A DNA stretch of 64,000 bases from Epiperipatus broadwayi (GCA_028023455.1 JAQFVV010000020.1:12560385-12624384), one strand, 5' to 3'; positions 32,450-43,659 are shown, counted from the stretch's first letter. Translations and numbers: made by a program. Notes: generated by a model not told the origin, from the letters alone.

Positions 32450-33024
32450 TATCTCATATAATTTTATTATTTAGATACTTTGTATATAATTTTGCTAATA
32501 CTATCATTTTTTTTCTTTTGTTTTCCTCTTTTGCAATATACATAATTTTTTGTAACTTATTTTTCATAGACATAATTGAAAGCCCCATTCTATATAAATG
32601 GCATTTTAATTTATGTTATTACATGGGCTACTTTTTATCTGCTTTTTATTATGTAATATCACTTCACAGAATTCTTCTACATAATTCACGATATCATATC
32701 TTTTTTATTATTGAAACAATATCATTGTATATCTTGATTTTTTTGTATTTTTTTATAGACTTCTTTATCACTTTATTATAAAAAAATTTAAGGGTTGCTT
32801 TTATACACTATTATAAAATTTCAAATATTCAACTTATTTAAATGAATCATGTTTAATTTTTTTTCATGTTTGATGTTGAATTGTTTTTTTACTGTACAAT
32901 ATTTTGTACTAAATAATTTGCTATTATTTGATTCTCTCATTCAAATAGGGGTCGTCTTTGTAAATCTTTTAGCATTTTAAAGTACTACTACATTGTGGTT
33001 TAAAATTTTAGAAGATTAAAGAGT
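32450..33024. other. No gene recognised
   Basis: The 87-residue plus frame at 32518-32781 is F/I/L/Y-rich noise; no other signal. Confidence 0.5.
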
Positions 33025-33136
33025 CATATGTTTATTATAAAACAATGAGGATTGCCTAATTCCTCTACAAGCTTTGTGTTAAATGCTTAGCCAGAGCCAG
33101 CACTTAAAATATCTCTGTCAGGAACCCCTCCCCAAA

Positions 33137-33177
33137 CCCCTGACCATGGTTTCATGCTTTGACACTCCTCAGAGAGG
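33137..33177 (-). ncRNA. Hammerhead ribozyme (family D), minus arm, intact core
   Basis: Minus strand: CCTCT, CTGAGGA (33172-33166), stem II GUG..CAU around loop UCAAAG, GAAA, CCATGGTC, AGGGG (33141-33137). CUGAGGA satisfies CUGANGA. Stem III is the palindrome ACCAUGGU; cleavage triplet GUC; stem I 5 bp with one U-G. Confidence 0.75.
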
Positions 33178-33241
33178 TGTTAGGGTAGGCTCAGGATTTG
33201 TGTTGGTATTTTTAGATCTAGTGTCTGAACCTACCCTGACA

Positions 33242-33282
33242 CCTCTCTGAGGAGTGCCAAACCATGAAACCATGGTCAGGGG
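33242..33282 (+). ncRNA. Hammerhead ribozyme (family D), plus arm, intact core
   Basis: CCTCT (33242-33246), CTGAGGA (33247-33253), stem II GUG-CCAAAC-CAU (33254-33265), GAAA (33266-33269), CCATGGTC (33270-33277), AGGGG (33278-33282). Cleavage would follow C33277. It mirrors the minus-arm copy with small differences in the stem II loop. Confidence 0.78.
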
Positions 33283-33577
33283 TTTGTGGAGGGGTTCCTG
33301 ACAGAGATATTTTAAGTGCTGGCTCTGGCTAAGCATTTAACACAAAGCTTGTAGAGGAATTGGCAAACCTCATTGTTTTATAACTTACAAGCTTAAGAGA
33401 TTGGGTCATGTGATCTATGACTCTTATTTTGATTATTTATATGTTTATTCTCTTTGTTAATAACTTTTTTCTTTTACCTTTGCATTAACAGATATTTTGC
33501 TTTTAACTAAACTGATATAATTTTCTGTTTATATTAGAATCTGGAAATGATTTTTTTTTAAGTCAAAGGTCCATCTA

Positions 33578-33684
33578 GTCAAGCGTTGTTAGCCGAGAGG
33601 TCAGCACAGATGCCAAGCAAGCAGTTGGTTGCAGACAGTTATTGCAGGTTCGCCTCCCAGAAGATGTTATGACATATGAAAAAA
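33578..33684 (+). mobile_element. tRNA-derived SINE, copy 3, with 13-bp duplication
   Basis: 'gtcaagcgttgttagccgag' start, A-box-like 'ttagccgagaggtcagcac', B-box-like 'gcaggttcgcctccc', 'gatgttatgacatatg', A tail. Perfect 13-bp direct repeat aaaggtccatcta at 33565-33577 and 33685-33697. Confidence 0.92.
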
Positions 33685-33699
33685 AAAGGTCCATCTAAG

Positions 33700-35356
33700 T
33701 CTACTTTGTCTTTACTTTAATGTTTCCCATCTTATTTTCCTTATTAATGTTAAGTAGATCTAAGTAAAGATGTAAAATGAAAAAGGAAAAAACTGTAAAG
33801 ATACAAAATGATAAAAAACATTATGCCTAGGAAACACAGACTAAAAAGAAGCTAAAAGTTTCAATGGAAATTTTGTAATAATATGGTGAAGAATATGCTT
33901 GAAGAAATGTTTAGTAAAATGTCCAGAATATAAAAAGAATTCAAATTACGCAATACTTCTTTTTTAATTTCTGACTCTATATCTAAATTTACAGACTAAC
34001 TTATTTATAGCTGTTTCAGTAACAATAATTTAATCTCATAAAACTTTCTGACAAATTCTTATTACTTTTTATTTTTTTCAATATCATTTTTTACTATTTT
34101 AATTTTCTTTGGGAAATTTTTTTTATCTGAAAATTGTTATGCATTAATTTTGCATGCTATTTTGATAAATTATTTTTTAGTATCTGCAATTACTGTTATA
34201 TTTTAAATCCCCCAGATATATATATAAGAATGTTAGTTTATTATTTTAGTAATGGAATTAATTTAGGAGTGGGAATTGTTACTGTACGAAAAATAATAGT
34301 CTTCTTATATATCTATCTTTATCTGTATATAGTTTTTAATAAGCATTGTTCTTTCTAATATATATATTAATATGCTCAACCATCCAATTCACTCAAACAA
34401 ATACCTTTATCACAAAACAATAAAATAAATATTGATAAATTTAAAAAAGATGTGATAGATTTCTAAGTCTTCATACTTATAAAAATAGCTGTTTAGATTA
34501 AATCCATATAACAATTTGGGTTAATTAAATTGTAAGAAAAAAGCTATTATTGGGTACTAGAGCAAAATAGTTTATCCTTAAGATTGCAAATAATAGTTGA
34601 TGGTTTCTTAGTACTTAAAAGGTTAGCACTGCCTTGAAATATCCTATAGGTATTAAGTACTGCCTTGTTTTTATTTTCTTTTTACTATTATTTTAGATTT
34701 TTATAATAATTTTTAAAAATATTCTGAACATTTTACTGGAAAAAATTGTGCACACGGCTATAAGCATGTGGGTGTTAGTGTGTGTGTGTGTGAAAATATG
34801 GTAATTAATTATGACATCTAAAAAAAAATGGATGCTTCAATTAGAATGCAAACTATGAACTGCCATTGATTTGATTTTGGATTTTTAAATTATAATTCTT
34901 TAACAAAAGGAAAAAAAACTCTAGTTAATTATATAGAAATAATCCCATATTTTATTTATTTTATATCATATATATCCACAAAAATATTTAATCTAATATA
35001 TAAATAAACAATGTAAAGTTATTTATCTACATAGCTCTTTTTTAATATTTCAGCAACAGGACTATTTTAGCTTTATTGATAGTAGAAGTTTACTGTAGAA
35101 AAAAGTTGATATATATTGTTTAAATCTTTCCATTTTTATATGACTTCTTTTAATAATTTGAAGGTGGTATTTAGAATAATGACATTGATTGTCTTTTCTA
35201 CCAGTCTATAATGAATTAAACTAATATGATGAAGTTTTTTTAATTTCATTGCTTTTTGTAGTTTTCTTAAATTCCATTCTCATGTTTATTGAAAAAAAAG
35301 TCGTTTGTGATAAGTCACACATTAATCTGTTCATATTCCCAGTGAGTCTATGCCAG
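33700..35356. other. No gene recognised; (GT)n at 34778-34792
   Basis: AT-rich DNA with a short GT run; no supported coding or repeat element. Confidence 0.5.
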
Positions 35357-35371
35357 GTTTTAATTACTTAA

Positions 35372-35550
35372 ACCATTAAGCATCACATGATCACATCTCC
35401 TATACTAGCACATTAATTGTCGATAAACAAAGCAAAACTCTCCATACAGTACTGCCACCTGTGCCAAACAGAGTTATGCACAAGCCTTCTGGCATCCATT
35501 GATTACTCCGTTTGGCACAGGTGGCAATACTGTATGGAGAGTTTTGCTTT
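35372..35550. mobile_element. Family A element lacking the ribozyme, 15-bp duplication
   Basis: 179-bp short foldback made of the minus-strand terminal segment ('gcaaaactctccatacag', 'ccacctgtgccaaacagag') joined to its plus-strand mirror ('gtttggcacaggtggcaat', 'gtatggagagttttgc'). The hammerhead region is deleted. Flanked by a perfect 15-bp repeat, gttttaattacttaa (35357-35371 and 35551-35565). Confidence 0.9.
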
Positions 35551-35798
35551 GTTTTAATTACTTAATGATTCTTTTAAAAACAACAGTTATGTGCAATTGA
35601 TGTTCAGTTAATAGTATATCTTACAACATATAAGTGTGCATAATTATCTTTTCTTTTATGTTACATTAAATCTGGAGTCAGGAAAGTCATCAATTTTTTC
35701 AGGATTGTCCTTTAATCATCCATTGTCCAACTATTCAATATTGACCATTAAACTATGTATTAACTTTTCTTAGTAAAATAAGAATTAAAACTATTAGA

Positions 35799-36270
35799 AA
35801 GATGTGATAATATGTTTGACTATTTCCATCATCTACCAATAAATGTTTAATGTATAGAAAAATTTAACCTTTATCTAAGCTTCTCAAATGCAAACAACTT
35901 GTTAGTAATAACAGACAAATAGACAACCCTGATTAGTAATTACATAGTGTTTCAATTAGTATTATTTCTCATTCTTCTTCAGGTGTTAGTGGCCTGGCCA
36001 GTGACAATATTAGCATAACAGTCAAATATATAAAAGGTGTAAGTTTGATTCCAATGATAATACTGTCACTGGTCAGGCTTGCAATACCTGAAAAAGGGTG
36101 AAGAATAATACTACTCAAAACATTGTATAATAACTAATCTGTGTTGTCTATTTGTGTATTATTACTAACAAGTTGTTTGTATTTAAGAGATTTAAATAAA
36201 GTTTAATTTTTTTTTTACATTAAGCTTTTACTTATAGATGATGGAAATAGTCCAACATATTATAACATCT
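35799..36270. mobile_element. Foldback element E (about 470 bp)
   Basis: Arms from about 35799-35995 and 36045-36270 mirror each other over most of their length ('gactatttccatcatct' against 'agatgatggaaatagtc'; 'acaacttgttagtaataa' against 'ttattactaacaagttgt'). A CTGAAGA..GAAA string occurs on the minus strand of the left arm, but the ribozyme stems pair poorly. It abuts a family A element. No duplication found. Confidence 0.75.
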
Positions 36271-36401
36271 ACTACACCACTAAATATCACATGATCACCA
36301 TTACTTATGCTTGCTCATAACTATTATTAAAACAGGAAAAACTCTCTGTACAGTAGTGCCACTCAGTGCAAGCCAGAGTAATCAATGAAATGCCAGAAGG
36401 T

Positions 36402-36449
36402 TCCTCACTGATGAAGGTCACAGGCCAGAAACTAGTCTGGGGATATTGG
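36402..36449 (+). ncRNA. Hammerhead ribozyme (family A), intact core at an inversion junction
   Basis: TCCTCA (36402-36407), CTGATGA (36408-36414), stem II GGU/GCC, GAAA (36428-36431), CTAGTC, TGGGGA (36438-36443), TTGG (36446-36449). The distal CCAA of stem I is lost at the junction with the minus-strand segment, leaving a 6-bp stem I. Confidence 0.7.
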
Positions 36450-36850
36450 ATGAGTAGGCACTAGATAGGAATTTTATGCACATGCCTTCTGGCATCCATT
36501 GATTACTCTGGCTTGCACTGAGTGGCATTACTGTATGGAGAGTTTTGCCTGTTTTAATAATAGTTAAGAGAAATCATAAGAAATGGAGATCATGTGATGT
36601 TTAGTGGTTTAATACCATTCCTGCCTAATAAGATATTGGTGGCTATGATTATTAAAGAACAAAAGACACCAAAATGTATGGATACTGAACTGAGTTTAGA
36701 CCTATATGACTATATAAACCAATGAGCTTAGATTGAAAATATTATTGTGTTTTCAATTTTATTCTCATAGTTTTGTAGTTAAGTAAAGATAAAAGGTGGT
36801 TTCTGGAGGATTGCATTAGATTCTAATATCTAGGTGCAGTGCTCTCAGAT

Positions 36851-36905
36851 CCAAGGCTCCTCACTGACAAAGGCCACAAGCCAGAAACTAGTCTGGAGAT
36901 ATTGG
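36851..36905 (+). ncRNA. Hammerhead relic (family A), G8 lost
   Basis: All stems and GAAA present, but the core reads CTGACAA (36864-36870), so G8 is A. Confidence 0.65.
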
Positions 36906-37248
36906 ATGAATAGGCAATAAATAGGGATTTTATACACAAGCCCTCTGGTATTCATTGATTATTCAGTCTTGCACTGAAGCACTACTGCATAGAGAGTTTT
37001 ATCTACTATACCATCATCACTAACCTTCAGGCAAATAAAACTATTAAAACTCTCACCATCTGATAAATATTAAACTTCTCATTGTCTTCTCTTTCAGTGT
37101 TTCTCTATGATGTAATGATGAAAAAGTATTTATGCAACAATGAACATATTTAAAGCTGATTTCTCTTTACTACAAATCAATAAACTGATTTACAAAAAAT
37201 GTACAATATTAAAATATAAGTATATTATATATACTTTTACGCTGGATG

Positions 37249-37974
37249 TAATTAGAGGGGACTTGAACCCAGACATTCAAGCTCTCTTTAGTCATCCATT
37301 TCATCTTATGCAACTGATACACATGACCACATGCATGCAAAAAAAGATCTTCAATATACATATTTCATGCAGATCTAGTACCCATCCATTGGTCCAGATC
37401 ATCATCTCCCACATATATATATATATATAATCAGTGCTCAACTTATAGTAAGATAATAAATCTTCAAACTTTATAGAACAGGCTTCAATATTCTTCAGCT
37501 GTCCTTACCATTGAAAATCTGATGATGGCATATTCCAAGTGTTTATTTGTCAATTTTGTTGTCATGCCCATGTTGACCACAAGTCATTTTGACTCCTCAT
37601 ATGCAGGACCCATAAAACTATATCTAATATAGTTATATTTAAATATTACATATTTAGTCTGTATTCTGCCCATTCTTCTAAGTATTTAAATGGGCTTAAA
37701 GTCATGATCAGATTTTCAGTGATATGAATGGTTGGAGAGTGGGGAAGAGATTGTCCATTAAAGTTTGAATATTTTCTATTTTAATGTAAACCAAGCACTG
37801 ATTATATATATATTTATAGATGATAATGATCTGGACCACTGGATATCAGCATGAAATATGTTTATTGAAGATCATTACCTTTTTCGCATGTATGTGGTCA
37901 TATGCAGCGGTTGTACAAGATGGAGTGAATGACTAAAGGGAGCTGAATGTCTGGGTTCAAATTCCCTCTAATTA
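37249..37974. mobile_element. Family F foldback, copy F2, ribozymes destroyed
   Basis: Outer ends mirror each other ('taattagaggggacttgaac' against 'gggttcaaattccctctaat'). The left arm carries 'cattggtccagatcatcat' where CTGATGA should be, and the right arm reads CTGGATATCAGCATGAAAT, a deleted stem II. Both hammerhead cores are therefore broken. Confidence 0.75.
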
Positions 37975-37979
37975 AAAAA

Positions 37980-40570
37980 TATACAAGTAATTATCGTATT
38001 CAATTATTTATTCGTTTTTTAAAATAAATGTCTTTAATATATTGCATTACAGAAAAAAAAATTATTCAATTATAATAATTACATCTGAATATAATAATTA
38101 TACTTATTGCCTAAAAAGTTATTTTTTAATATTAAGTTAGTACAATGTTTAACTATTTTTACGAAAACCTAAATGTCATGTCAATATCTGTTCAATCTAG
38201 CATAGAAGTTATTTAATTAATTTAAAGTAGATTCCATTTTAATAACCAAGTACTTATTTATGTTAAAAGCTAAAAAAATAAAAAACAAAACAGAATTCAT
38301 TCATTAATTAAGAGCAAACTTGAAAAAAAAAAAAACCTGCAATAATCGTTCACTTAAAAAAAAATCAATATAAATAATCCAATAATTTGATTTTATTAAT
38401 ATTTAATTCATATTCAAATAAAAACGAATTCTTATAATATGTTTTATAATCTGTCTTTATATCTAAAAGCCAAATAAAATAAAGAGAAAACAGCCTTATA
38501 ATAATCCATAGTCTTCCTCAACTATCGCTAGACAATGAAGGAAAAAGCACTACTGAATAGGCTTTCTAATTACAACACGCAGCGGATTAACCATTTCCAA
38601 GCAAGTTGTCTTCTACAACCATCAATAAGTAGTTATTTATTTATCAACCAATATTGGAAAGCTGCCTAAAAAAAAAAAAAAATCCTAAGTCTGATTGAAA
38701 TTTTGAAATTTAAAAAATTTCTAGGTTTTTTTCAATTCGTATTATGGGCATCACTAGAAGATTAAATTCTGTTATTTATACAAGATGTGATTCTCGAATC
38801 CAAAGGAATAAATTTTTTCAAGGGGTTTAGAATATTTCTATAAAGAATCTAACCTAGATAACCATCCAACATTGATAAATTTTGCTAGTGTAAAACAAGA
38901 ATAGAAAATTACTCAAACTTTCACCACTCAATAATTGTTAAGTGCTGCGAGTATCGTTTTCTCTTTCGCTTCTTCTCTATTAGATGATATTGTAGAGGTC
39001 TTTCCATTGCAGTAGCCATTTATTAAAAAATCTACTTTTTTTTAAAATACACAATGTATACTTTATTTACTGAGATTTATGGAAAAAATATAATTTTCAT
39101 TTGATTGAATTATAGCAAAGTGATTCCCATGAAATAAAATTTAACTAGAAACATTAGTTGGATTAAATTCTCAAATATTTCAATAAAATGATAAATCACT
39201 GCACAGCTTATGATCTAAAAGAAAAATTTAACAGTACTAGCATATTTTTATAGAATTTTAGACACATCTAATAGACTCATCTCTGTTATCTTTTATCTTC
39301 ACTAGCATAGGATTAACTAAATAAATTGATTCTACTAGTTTGAAAATGTAAATTTTTTGATATTATGTCTAATCAATATTACATAACTTTATTTAAAATT
39401 TAGCATATCACAATTATTCTCTTTCTATTACTGCAAGTAAATAGACAATGTTCTTTGATTTCCAAATAAATGTGGGGGGGGGGTCTCCTAAAAAATTTAA
39501 ATTTTAGACATTTTGTGGAGAAATATGAAATTTTCATAATTGCATTTAATTCTTTTTAGATGAAGACTGTCTTAACATGTTTACTAATAATGATATATAT
39601 ATATATATCCAAACAAGATCTAAACTCAGTTATTTCATACTGCTTTAGATTATATATCAAAATTAGAATACAACTTTCTTTTTTCCATTACTTTTATCTA
39701 ATGAATTTTTCACTACATCATCTTTATTGATATATATATATAAAAGAAAATATTATAATGCATATATATATATATGCTTTTAAACAAGTATTTGTTGAAA
39801 ATATGCTTTATTCTGCTCTTTTCTCATAGCTAGATAAAAGGAACATTTTATATTAGCATACTCATTATAAAAATTCTAATAATTTTAAAAAATAGTCACA
39901 CCTCTTTGTAGCACTTTTTTCAAATTCCAATAATTTTAAAAATAATAAAGCAACAAACTGTATTATACAATTAATGTAAATAGCTCTTAAATAGACAATT
40001 ATGGGATGTTTTCTACAATAGTCTTCTCAAAAAAAAAAATGGAATTACTGACTGCACTATCCAGATTTTTGATAATGAGAGCTTTTTACTGTTCTTTTTA
40101 ATTCCTCGTTTTATGCTCCAGTTAAAAATAGCTAGATATCCGTTATCTTACCAATAATCTGATAGCTCTTGGGTTAGCTATTGAATGACTATCTAAAAAA
40201 TATTTTAAACCTTCTTAAACATGAAAAAAAAATTTGTTCGTCAGCTGAAATTCACATTCCTGATCATAAGCCTGCAAGTGGATAAGTTATCTACTGCAGT
40301 ATGAAGCCTTTGAAGTGTCTTCTTTGTATGTAAAATAAAACAATTTATAAAAATCATTACTTATAATATATTTTTATATAGAAGTTCTACAATACCAATA
40401 AAACATATAATTGAATACTTAATAAATAATTTTATTAGTATTGTGAAAATGAAATTACGTGAAATGATATTACATTTTCAAAATGTCATTTACTATATTT
40501 TTTATTTTCATCTGTATACTGTGTATACGAATAATTGTAAATAGACTTTATTAAGTAAAATAATATAGTG
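37980..40570. other. No gene recognised
   Basis: AT-rich DNA with several (TA)n runs (39594-39608, 39731-39742, 39763-39774). No element or coding block supported. Confidence 0.5.
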
Positions 40571-40589
40571 TGGAGATTATTAAAATAAT

Positions 40590-40970
40590 CGATAAGATAA
40601 TACGCATACGAGAAGGAAGGTGAAAAGCCATGCGTGTGTGTGTGTGTGTGTAAAAATCAGATATAATAATCTTTAACTTGGATTAAAGTTTATATCTGTG
40701 CTAGAGAAAAACTCTAGTTTAATAAATGATTAATGATAAACAGTAGTTAGGTTTATCAAGAATGTACGAAATCGAGGTTGTGGGTGGAGCAAGTTTGGCG
40801 GTTGTAAATAAAGATGTGACAATTCGCCATAGATAAATACTCTTCATGTAATAAAGATATATATGAGAGATGGCGACCTGGGCCTACTGATGAGTACTGG
40901 TTCAGCACGAAATGCATCTTGGAGGTAATTTGTCTTTTATTTTATCTTTATTTATATGAAAGAGGAAGAA
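40590..40970 (+). mobile_element. Family F-type hammerhead element with 19-bp direct repeats
   Basis: The 19-mer tggagattattaaaataat occurs at 40571-40589 and 40971-40989, exactly 400 bp apart, bracketing 381 bp. Inside are a (GT)n run (40633-40651) and, near the right end, a hammerhead with the family F core and 'taatttgtcttttatttta'. The left two thirds do not resemble other F copies, so this may be a distinct subfamily using the same ribozyme. Confidence 0.75.
40883..40922 (+). ncRNA. Hammerhead ribozyme (family F), intact core
   Basis: CCTA (40883-40886), CTGATGA (40887-40893), stem II GTACTG-GTT-CAGCAC (five of six pairs, one A-C), GAAA (40909-40912), TGCATC (40913-40918), TTGG (40919-40922). 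Stem III is the palindrome AUGCAU and cleavage would follow C40918 (AUC). Stem I has one U-U mismatch here; the family consensus ACCAA/UUGGU pairs fully. Confidence 0.78.
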
Positions 40971-40994
40971 TGGAGATTATTAAAATAATAGCTA

Positions 40995-41930
40995 ATTATT
41001 CGACCTTTAACATAAATATTACAGTTTTTAACTAAAGATGGCATTGCTATTGTAATGGAATATTGTCTGCTTTAAAGTTATTAGATAAAGGTATCCAAAT
41101 CACATGTTGTCTGAAGATCAGGCAATTTTTCCATCATATAGTAATATACAGATGACTTTAGAAAATACAGTAGGTATGGCATTGAAAATTTAATGTCATA
41201 TCAGTTAATTTAAATGAATACATAATTCACATATACCATCTTGCTTTGCACTTTTTAATTATTACAACTTACACAAACTCCATAAACTTTATTTAGTTGC
41301 AGAAGTTGTGACCAGCTTTAATTTTAAGAAATACAAAAAAGAGAATTTTAGATTGCAATATTCTTTGATCTATTATTATATTAACTATGCGCAGGATTAT
41401 ACTTGTATGCAAAACAGTTTTTATTTTTAATACTATTTAGAGTAAATACCAGTCTCATAAGTTATTTCACATTCATTTTTTATTTAGTTATGCATACAAG
41501 TCATATATGGCATTGAGATCTATGGTTTGTGTTTGTTTCTTGATTTGAAAATTAAACTTAAAACTGTCATTACATATAAGCACCTATTTTTGAAATAACT
41601 TTTTTTTTGTTTAATCATTTATAAGTCTTAAATGTATATTTCAGGAATTTTAAAATCCTTAAATTTATAAATTAATAATAATATATCCATGGTATATAAG
41701 AGAGAAAAAATAAACTTGAGTATTAATATGTTTAAATTATACAGTAATTCAGATAGTCCCCCCCCCTCCTCTTAAGTTTAACAATTCAAAAATGTATATT
41801 TATTATTTACAAATAATTATTTTGTTAAAAAAATTTAATTTCTTAAGGGCAGGAAACAAAATATATCTTTCATATATATATAAGGAAAAATGTAATACAA
41901 ATAAAATATCTGTTAATTAAAAAACTATTA
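40995..41930. other. No gene recognised
   Basis: AT-rich spacer leading to the Penelope palindrome. Confidence 0.5.
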
Positions 41931-42049
41931 TAATAACAATAAAAAAATATAATGGTAATTGATTATTATATACAGTCTTTCAATCTGCAGAAGTACTTTC
42001 GGTTAATTTCTTAACCCTCCTCAACTGCAGTTAAATTCAAAAAACAAAA

Positions 42050-42500
42050 CAGAAGCAAACATCATCAACTCAAATCCAATGAACCCTGAATTTTAATGTT
42101 AGCAGTTTGTCTATTAATTAAATTCATTTTATTTCTATTTATTAAAATTGACTCTTTAATTTTTCTTTTATTATGGTTTCTCTTTTCATGAAGAATCGTA
42201 ACACTTTCAATATCAAATTAAAATTTATATTTACATTTCTTTTCATGATCCAAGAAAACTGAAGCAGTCATGAAATCATTATTATTTTTACTTTTCACAT
42301 GCTTGTAAAACAATTCATGCTCCTTTAATCGTTTTTCAATACTGCACCTATATGACAACATACATCCACAAAAAATTAGATATACTTATTATTTTTCTGC
42401 TTGACAGGTATGACATTTTTAGAATTATTTACTAATTTATTAACATTATTTGTAACATAAAATGAAACATTAAACACATTCTTATATATATCCTTAAAAA
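42050..42500 (-). pseudogene. Penelope GIY-YIG endonuclease relic (left arm)
   Basis: Minus-strand mirror of the right arm. It starts with NVSFYVTNNVNKLVNNSKN and continues through VIPVKQKNNKYI, where a small lesion removes the V-Y-Q-I core that the right arm retains; further frameshifts follow. Confidence 0.75.
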
Positions 42501-42510
42501 AGTTCCCAAA

Positions 42511-42960
42511 ATGCTGAAGGGAAATTTTTTTAAGCATATATATAAGAATGTGTTTAATGTTTCATTTTATGTTACAAATAATGTTAATAAATTAGTAAAT
42601 AATTCTAAAAATGTCATACCTGTCAAGCAGAAAAGTAATGTTGTGTATCAAATTTTTTGTGGATATATGTTATCATATATAGGTGAATTGAGGTGCAGTA
42701 CCGAAAAAAGATTAAAGGAGCATGAATTGTTATACAAGCACATGAAAAGTAAAAATAATAATGATTTCATGACTGCTTCAGTTTTCTTGGATCATGAAAA
42801 GACATGTAAATATAAATTTTAATTTGATATTGATAGTGGTAAGAATCTTCATGAAAAGAGAAACCATAATAAAGGAAAAATGAAGGAGTGAATTTTAACA
42901 AATAGAAATAAAATGTATATTGTTAATAGACAAGTTGCTAACATTAAAATTTGGGATCCG
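42511..42960 (+). pseudogene. Penelope GIY-YIG endonuclease fragment (right arm)
   Basis: Plus frame 42511-42822 contains VVYQIFCGYMLSYIGELRC then STEKRLKEHELLYKH: the GIY-equivalent (VYQI), the Cys, the YIG and the R-x-x-EH helix of a Penelope-type GIY-YIG endonuclease. FLDHEKTCKYKF corresponds to the H-x-C region. The frame stops at 42820, but recognisable sequence (NLHEKRNHNKGKMKE, later VANIKIWDPWDLS) continues to about 42975. The start is truncated at the palindrome centre, so this is a fragment, not a gene. Confidence 0.85.
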
Positions 42961-43269
42961 TGGGATTTGAGTTGATGACATTTGCTTCCATTTTGTTTTT
43001 TGGATTTAATGTTAGTTGAGGCAGGTTAAGAAATTAACCAAAAGTACTTCTGTGAATTGAAAGACTGTATATAGTAGTTAATTATCATTATATTTATTAT
43101 TTTTACTGTTATATATATATGAAAAACAAAACAAGTTAGAATCACGTAACTTGCTATATCACTTGTATTTATGATCAATAGATAGTGTTTTACCAAAACA
43201 CCGAACAAGTGTATAATTTGTTTACATAAACAAAAGAGTCAGAATTTCACTATCTTTTTCATTTTCCCA

Positions 43270-43317
43270 CTTTCAAATCAGCTGATTTCAAGCTAATTTT
43301 GCTATCATCAGTGAAAG
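43270..43317 (-). ncRNA. Hammerhead ribozyme (family C), minus arm, intact
   Basis: Exact mirror of the plus-arm copy: CTTTCA (43317-43312), CTGATGA, stem II AGC/GCU, GAAA, palindromic stem III, TGAAAG (43275-43270). Confidence 0.8.
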
Positions 43318-43499
43318 ATAGAGCTAGAAACCAGATCTAAAAAACTGACTCCAAGTGTTTATGCAAAACGTTTCTATCAGTTTGCAGCATGAATTTTTCA
43401 GACTGGTCAAAGTCTTCAAACTCAGCCTAACAAGCTAGATAGCTATATGGGTCTGATCTCAGTTCAGTTTCACCACATAGATCTAGTTTCTAGCTCTAT

Positions 43500-43547
43500 C
43501 TTTCACTGATGATAGCAAAATTAGCTTGAAATCAGCTGATTTGAAAG
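43500..43547 (+). ncRNA. Hammerhead ribozyme (family C), plus arm, intact
   Basis: CTTTCA (43500-43505), CTGATGA (43506-43512), stem II AGC..GCT (with a U-U at 10.1/11.1), GAAA (43528-43531), TCAGCTGAT (43532-43540), T43541 as H17, TGAAAG (43542-43547). Stem I is a perfect 6 bp; stem III is the 10-nt palindrome AUCAGCUGAU with no loop, which can only form between two molecules. Cleavage triplet AUU. Confidence 0.82.
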
Positions 43548-43659
43548 TGGGCAAATGAAAGAGATAGTGAAATTCTGACTCTTTTGTTTATGTAAACAAA
43601 TTATACACTTGTTCGGTGTTTTGGTAAAATGCCATCTATTGATCATATATATATAATGG

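Larger units (their letters stand above)
33037..33438. mobile_element. Family D hammerhead foldback, copy D1, with 11-bp duplication
   Basis: Arms of about 145 bp (33045-33185 and 33230-33375) form a long inverted repeat; the plus arm continues through 'cttacaagcttaagagat' and 'gatctatgactcttatt'. The element is flanked by an 11-bp direct repeat, atatgtttatt (33026-33036, 33439-33449). Each arm carries a complete hammerhead. The copy at 44743-45007 is a shorter relative. Confidence 0.88.
36280..37000. mobile_element. Family A element with two tandem plus monomers, 13-bp duplication
   Basis: 721 bp flanked by atctactacacca (36267-36279) and atctactatacca (37001-37013), 12 of 13 identical. It begins with the minus-strand end segment, switches near 36400 directly into a hammerhead, runs through the plus monomer, and continues into a second monomer; the two hammerhead cores lie 456 bp apart. 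Confidence 0.87.
41933..43112. mobile_element. Penelope-like element: head-to-head palindrome of the GIY-YIG end
   Basis: Two arms of about 575 bp meet near 42515. Each arm encodes the same Penelope-type endonuclease fragment reading outward and ends with the same 3' segment ('gcagaagtactttcggttaa' on the left against 'ttaaccaaaagtacttctg' on the right). Only the C-terminal end of the element is present. Inverted partial copies are a known outcome of Penelope-type insertion. No full RT is seen nearby. Confidence 0.85.
43171..43646. mobile_element. Family C hammerhead foldback
   Basis: Inverted arms of about 165 bp (43171 to about 43340 and about 43480-43646; 'atgatcaatagata' against 'tatctattgatcat'-type ends, and 'gtttacataaacaaaagagt' against its mirror) around a unique centre. 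Each arm holds a complete hammerhead. It starts 59 bp after the Penelope palindrome. No target-site duplication seen. Confidence 0.88.

Noticed and set aside
33037-33438. Foldbacks interpreted as cut-and-paste MITEs
   Set aside because: Variable 10-19 bp duplications, asymmetric arms and hammerheads fit retroelements better than DNA transposons.
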